Below, piece after piece: positions 35,965 through 37,363 of a DNA stretch of 37,363 bases. Under the pieces are notes generated by a model. The model had not been told where the DNA came from and did no database searches. It was given only the letters and a program-made list of their open reading frames with translations. Position 1 is the first letter of the stretch. The number at the start of each line of letters is the position of its first letter. The stretch is from Caproiciproducens sp. MSJ-32 (lineage in GTDB: Bacteria > Bacillota > Clostridia > Clostridiales > Clostridiaceae): assembly GCF_018918055.1 (NCBI RefSeq), contig NZ_JAHLPS010000070.1:1-37363 (forward strand), written 5' to 3'. Made by a program: the position numbers and the translations under genes.

Positions 35965-36915
35965 ATGGCTATTTTCAGGGCAGTAAAAAATAAAAACTAT
36001 ACAGTAATTCACAATGGTTTCTTAGAAGACAGGAATTTAAGCCTTAAGGCAAAGGGTTTGCTTGCTTACTTTTTAAGCAAGCCTGATGATTGGAACTTTT
36101 ACTTGAGAGACATAATAAAACATGCTAGAGATGGGAAGGACAGCATTTCAACAGCCATAAAGGAATTAATGGAATTCGGCTATATAGAAAGAATAAGAAA
36201 GAGAGATGAAAGGGGCAAATTCACTGGGGGATATGAATATTTAGTTTATGAAGTCCCAAGGGAAAGAGAAAGTTCTGAAGATGGAAATAATCCACTTTGG
36301 GAAGAAGCCATACTGGAAGAAAGTGAAATAAAAAGTTCAATAAAGGAAAAGCATAGGGCTGAAAAATGGAATGTGGATAGTTCTAATGCGGAGAAATGGA
36401 ATTCGGAAAATAGCAAGGAGCAAGAGCCGAATTCGAAAAATCCGCCCCTACTAAATACTAAATCTATACTAAATACTGATAAAGAACTAAATACTGAATA
36501 TATACTAAATACTAATACTACAACAAATACTGATATAACTAATAATAGCATAGAAGCTAAATCTAAAAGTTATGAAGGCTCTGAAAAAGAAGAAGAAAGA
36601 TTAAGTTGTAGTTGTAGTTGTGATAATGAAGGCATATATAAATTATTTAGAGATAATGGCTTTGGAAAAATAAACGAGATAACAAGGGAGCTTTTAGATG
36701 ACTGCATAAAAAATTACTCAGAGGAAGCTCTAAGAGAAGCTATGGTAGAAGCAATAAGACATAATAAATATTCGTTAAGCTATGTGGAAGGCATACTAAA
36801 AAACAAGTTTCAAAAGTCTAGAGAGAAAGAGGGGATAAAAGGTGGAGATGCTATATCAAGTTATGAAGAAGAACTTCGAAGAAGGGGATGTATCCTCGAC
36901 CTTGACGACTTGTAA
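35965..36915 (+). CDS. Replication initiator, wHTH plus DnaD-like domain
   Basis: Probable origin-binding replisome organiser of a phage, plasmid or integrative element. The 316-residue protein has an N-terminal winged helix (about 1-95) with the typical IHNGFLEDRNLSLKAKGLLAY and YIERIRKRDERGKFTGGYEY. A low-complexity linker (about 110-215) follows, and a DnaD-like C-terminal domain (about 218-290) with LLDDCIKNYSEEALREAM and YSLSYVEGILKNKF. The linker contains hexapeptide LNTxxx repeats encoded by 18-bp iteron-like direct repeats (separate entry). AGGGAGG precedes the ATG. It overlaps the helicase-loader gene downstream, an arrangement like lambda O and P. Confidence 0.85.
   Translation: MAIFRAVKNKNYTVIHNGFLEDRNLSLKAKGLLAYFLSKPDDWNFYLRDIIKHARDGKDSISTAIKELMEFGYIERIRKRDERGKFTGGYEYLVYEVPRERESSEDGNNPLWEEAILEESEIKSSIKEKHRAEKWNVDSSNAEKWNSENSKEQEPNSKNPPLLNTKSILNTDKELNTEYILNTNTTTNTDITNNSIEAKSKSYEGSEKEEERLSCSCSCDNEGIYKLFRDNGFGKINEITRELLDDCIKNYSEEALREAMVEAIRHNKYSLSYVEGILKNKFQKSREKEGIKGGDAISSYEEELRRRGCILDLDDL
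36450..36539 (+). repeat. Five 18-bp iteron-like direct repeats
   Basis: ACTAAATACT occurs at 36450, 36468, 36486 and 36504, and AACAAATACT at 36522: five copies with an exact 18-bp period. The other 8 bp of each unit vary. They lie inside the initiator gene and encode LNTKSI, LNTDKE, LNTEYI, LNTNTT, TNTDIT. Iterons within the initiator gene mark the origin in lambdoid and many Gram-positive phages, so this is a candidate replication origin. An AT-rich stretch follows (36530-36560). Confidence 0.7.
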
Positions 36916-37240
36916 TATCTGTGGGGAGAAAACACAAAAGATTCTAGAACTCTTTGGAAGAAGCATGAGGGTGAAGGTTTTATGCAGCTGCAAAAAGAAG
37001 GAGCTAAAAGAGCAGGAGATAAGGGAGAAGGAGGAAGAAAAAAGAGATAGACTAAAAATCCTCCTAAAAAATTCCCTTATGGAAAGAAGCTTTTATGACA
37101 AAACCTTTGAAAACTGGGACTTTAAGAAGGGAGATAAAAGGTTCTATAACCTTGGCCTTAAATATGCTATTAATGCTAAAATAAAAATTAACAAGATTAC
37201 AAATATAAAACTTAACAGAATTGCAAATGAAATAGTATAA
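36842..37240 (+). pseudogene. DnaC-like helicase loader, cut by IS21 element
   Basis: N-terminal part of a phage/plasmid helicase loader. Possible starts are GTG 36842, ATG 36848 and ATG 36863, all inside the end of the initiator gene; I cannot choose firmly. The protein has a four-cysteine cluster TCNICGEKTQK and VLCSCKKKELK, a charged helix, then SFYDKTFENWDF and RFYNLGLKYA, where the DnaC AAA+ domain should begin. After KYA homology stops and INAKIKINKI follows, encoded by the end of an insertion sequence that begins near 37174. The Walker A and the rest of the about 260-residue protein are missing in the window. Confidence 0.82.
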
Positions 37241-37363
37241 TTATCTCCGACGTAAGGAGGTAATTAGCATGATAGAAACAATAAAGGCAGAACTGAACAT
37301 TTTGAGGTGCTTAAATATGAAACCAAACTATAGTGACTTAGCAAGAAAATATGGAGTTTCAAG
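37174..37363 (+). mobile_element. IS21-family element, left end
   Basis: The insertion appears to start at TGCTAAAATAAAAATTAACA (37174 on), with the TG expected at IS21-family ends. Two 18-bp terminal repeats, ATTAACAAGATTACAAAT (37187-37204) and CTTAACAGAATTGCAAAT (37211-37228), lie 24 bp apart and resemble the multiple transposase-binding repeats of IS21 ends. The istA gene starts at 37269. The right end and target duplication are beyond the window. Confidence 0.75.
37269..37363 (+). CDS. istA: IS21-family transposase IstA, 5' part
   Basis: Partial gene running off the end of the window. The visible 31 residues read MIETIKAELNILRCLNMKPN and YSDLARKYGVS, the N-terminal helix-turn-helix of IS21 transposases (a relatives' pattern is MKPNYSELARKYG). 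A consensus AAGGAGG is nine bases before the ATG. IstA is the DDE transposase and would normally be followed by the ATPase IstB, not visible here. Confidence 0.8.
   Translation, partial: MIETIKAELNILRCLNMKPNYSDLARKYGVS

Noticed and set aside
36450..36539. CRISPR-like array
   Set aside because: The 18-bp period with 10-bp cores inside a coding frame is too short for CRISPR, and there are no cas genes.
36246..36551. 101-codon minus-strand ORF in the replication initiator gene
   Set aside because: Its Ser/Leu/Phe/Val repeats are the antisense image of the Asn/Thr/Glu-rich linker and the 18-bp iterons.

Overview
The window is AT-rich, with strong Shine-Dalgarno sites, tightly packed operons, a leucine T-box, a LevR-type PTS regulator and many intrinsic terminators. 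This points to a low-GC Firmicute, most likely Clostridium sensu stricto. I saw no rRNA, tRNA or CRISPR array, and the species cannot be named from the sequence alone.

Layout. 1-116 is the 3' end (domains V and VI) of a group II intron. 201-2201 is leuA on the minus strand behind a T-box leader. 2230-5303 is a MacA/MacB-like efflux operon (lipoprotein adaptor, ATPase, permease). 5510-7709 holds an L,D-transpeptidase and a PHP-domain protein. 7728-8032 is a gene-free stretch that looks like a stand-alone structured RNA on the minus strand; part of it recurs at 33.8 kb. 8154-9499 holds a broken GH20 hexosaminidase and a stub of a PhzF-family gene, followed by a HAD phosphatase. 10748-17730 is a beta-glucoside PTS locus: a LevR-type regulator with a premature stop and a degenerate AAA+ module, a DUF3284 gene, EIIA-EIIB-EIIC and a GH1 6-phospho-beta-glucosidase. 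17968-25414 is a very AT-rich defence-like block: McrB, McrC, a Nudix hydrolase, and a PLD-nuclease/SF2-helicase protein. 25509-27332 holds a GNAT remnant, a secreted ComEC-like metallo-beta-lactamase and a DUF3006 protein. 27606-33648 is a second carbohydrate region: GH13 amylase, a collapsed PTS/GH1 operon, an AraC regulator, a ROK kinase and an esterase. 33755-37363 holds the second RNA-like copy, a GreA-C-like Cys protein, a ParA stub, sodA, and a lambda O/P-like replication module (initiator plus helicase loader) whose loader is cut by an IS21-family element running off the end.

How it works together. The two carbohydrate regions are modules for importing beta-glucosides by PTS and cleaving the 6-phosphates, or for hydrolysis followed by ROK phosphorylation. 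The second module has lost most of its permease and the acid/base half of its glycosidase but keeps its regulator, kinase and esterase. Gene decay is conspicuous: nine genes are interrupted, truncated or internally deleted.

Most worth a second look: the five-copy, exactly 18-bp-spaced iteron array inside the replication initiator gene; the promoter-hairpin-terminator RNA locus and its partial copy; the LevR-like regulator lacking the residues needed for sigma-54 activation beside a sigma-A promoter carrying a repeated TATACAC motif; and the McrBC-Nudix operon next to the PLD helicase.
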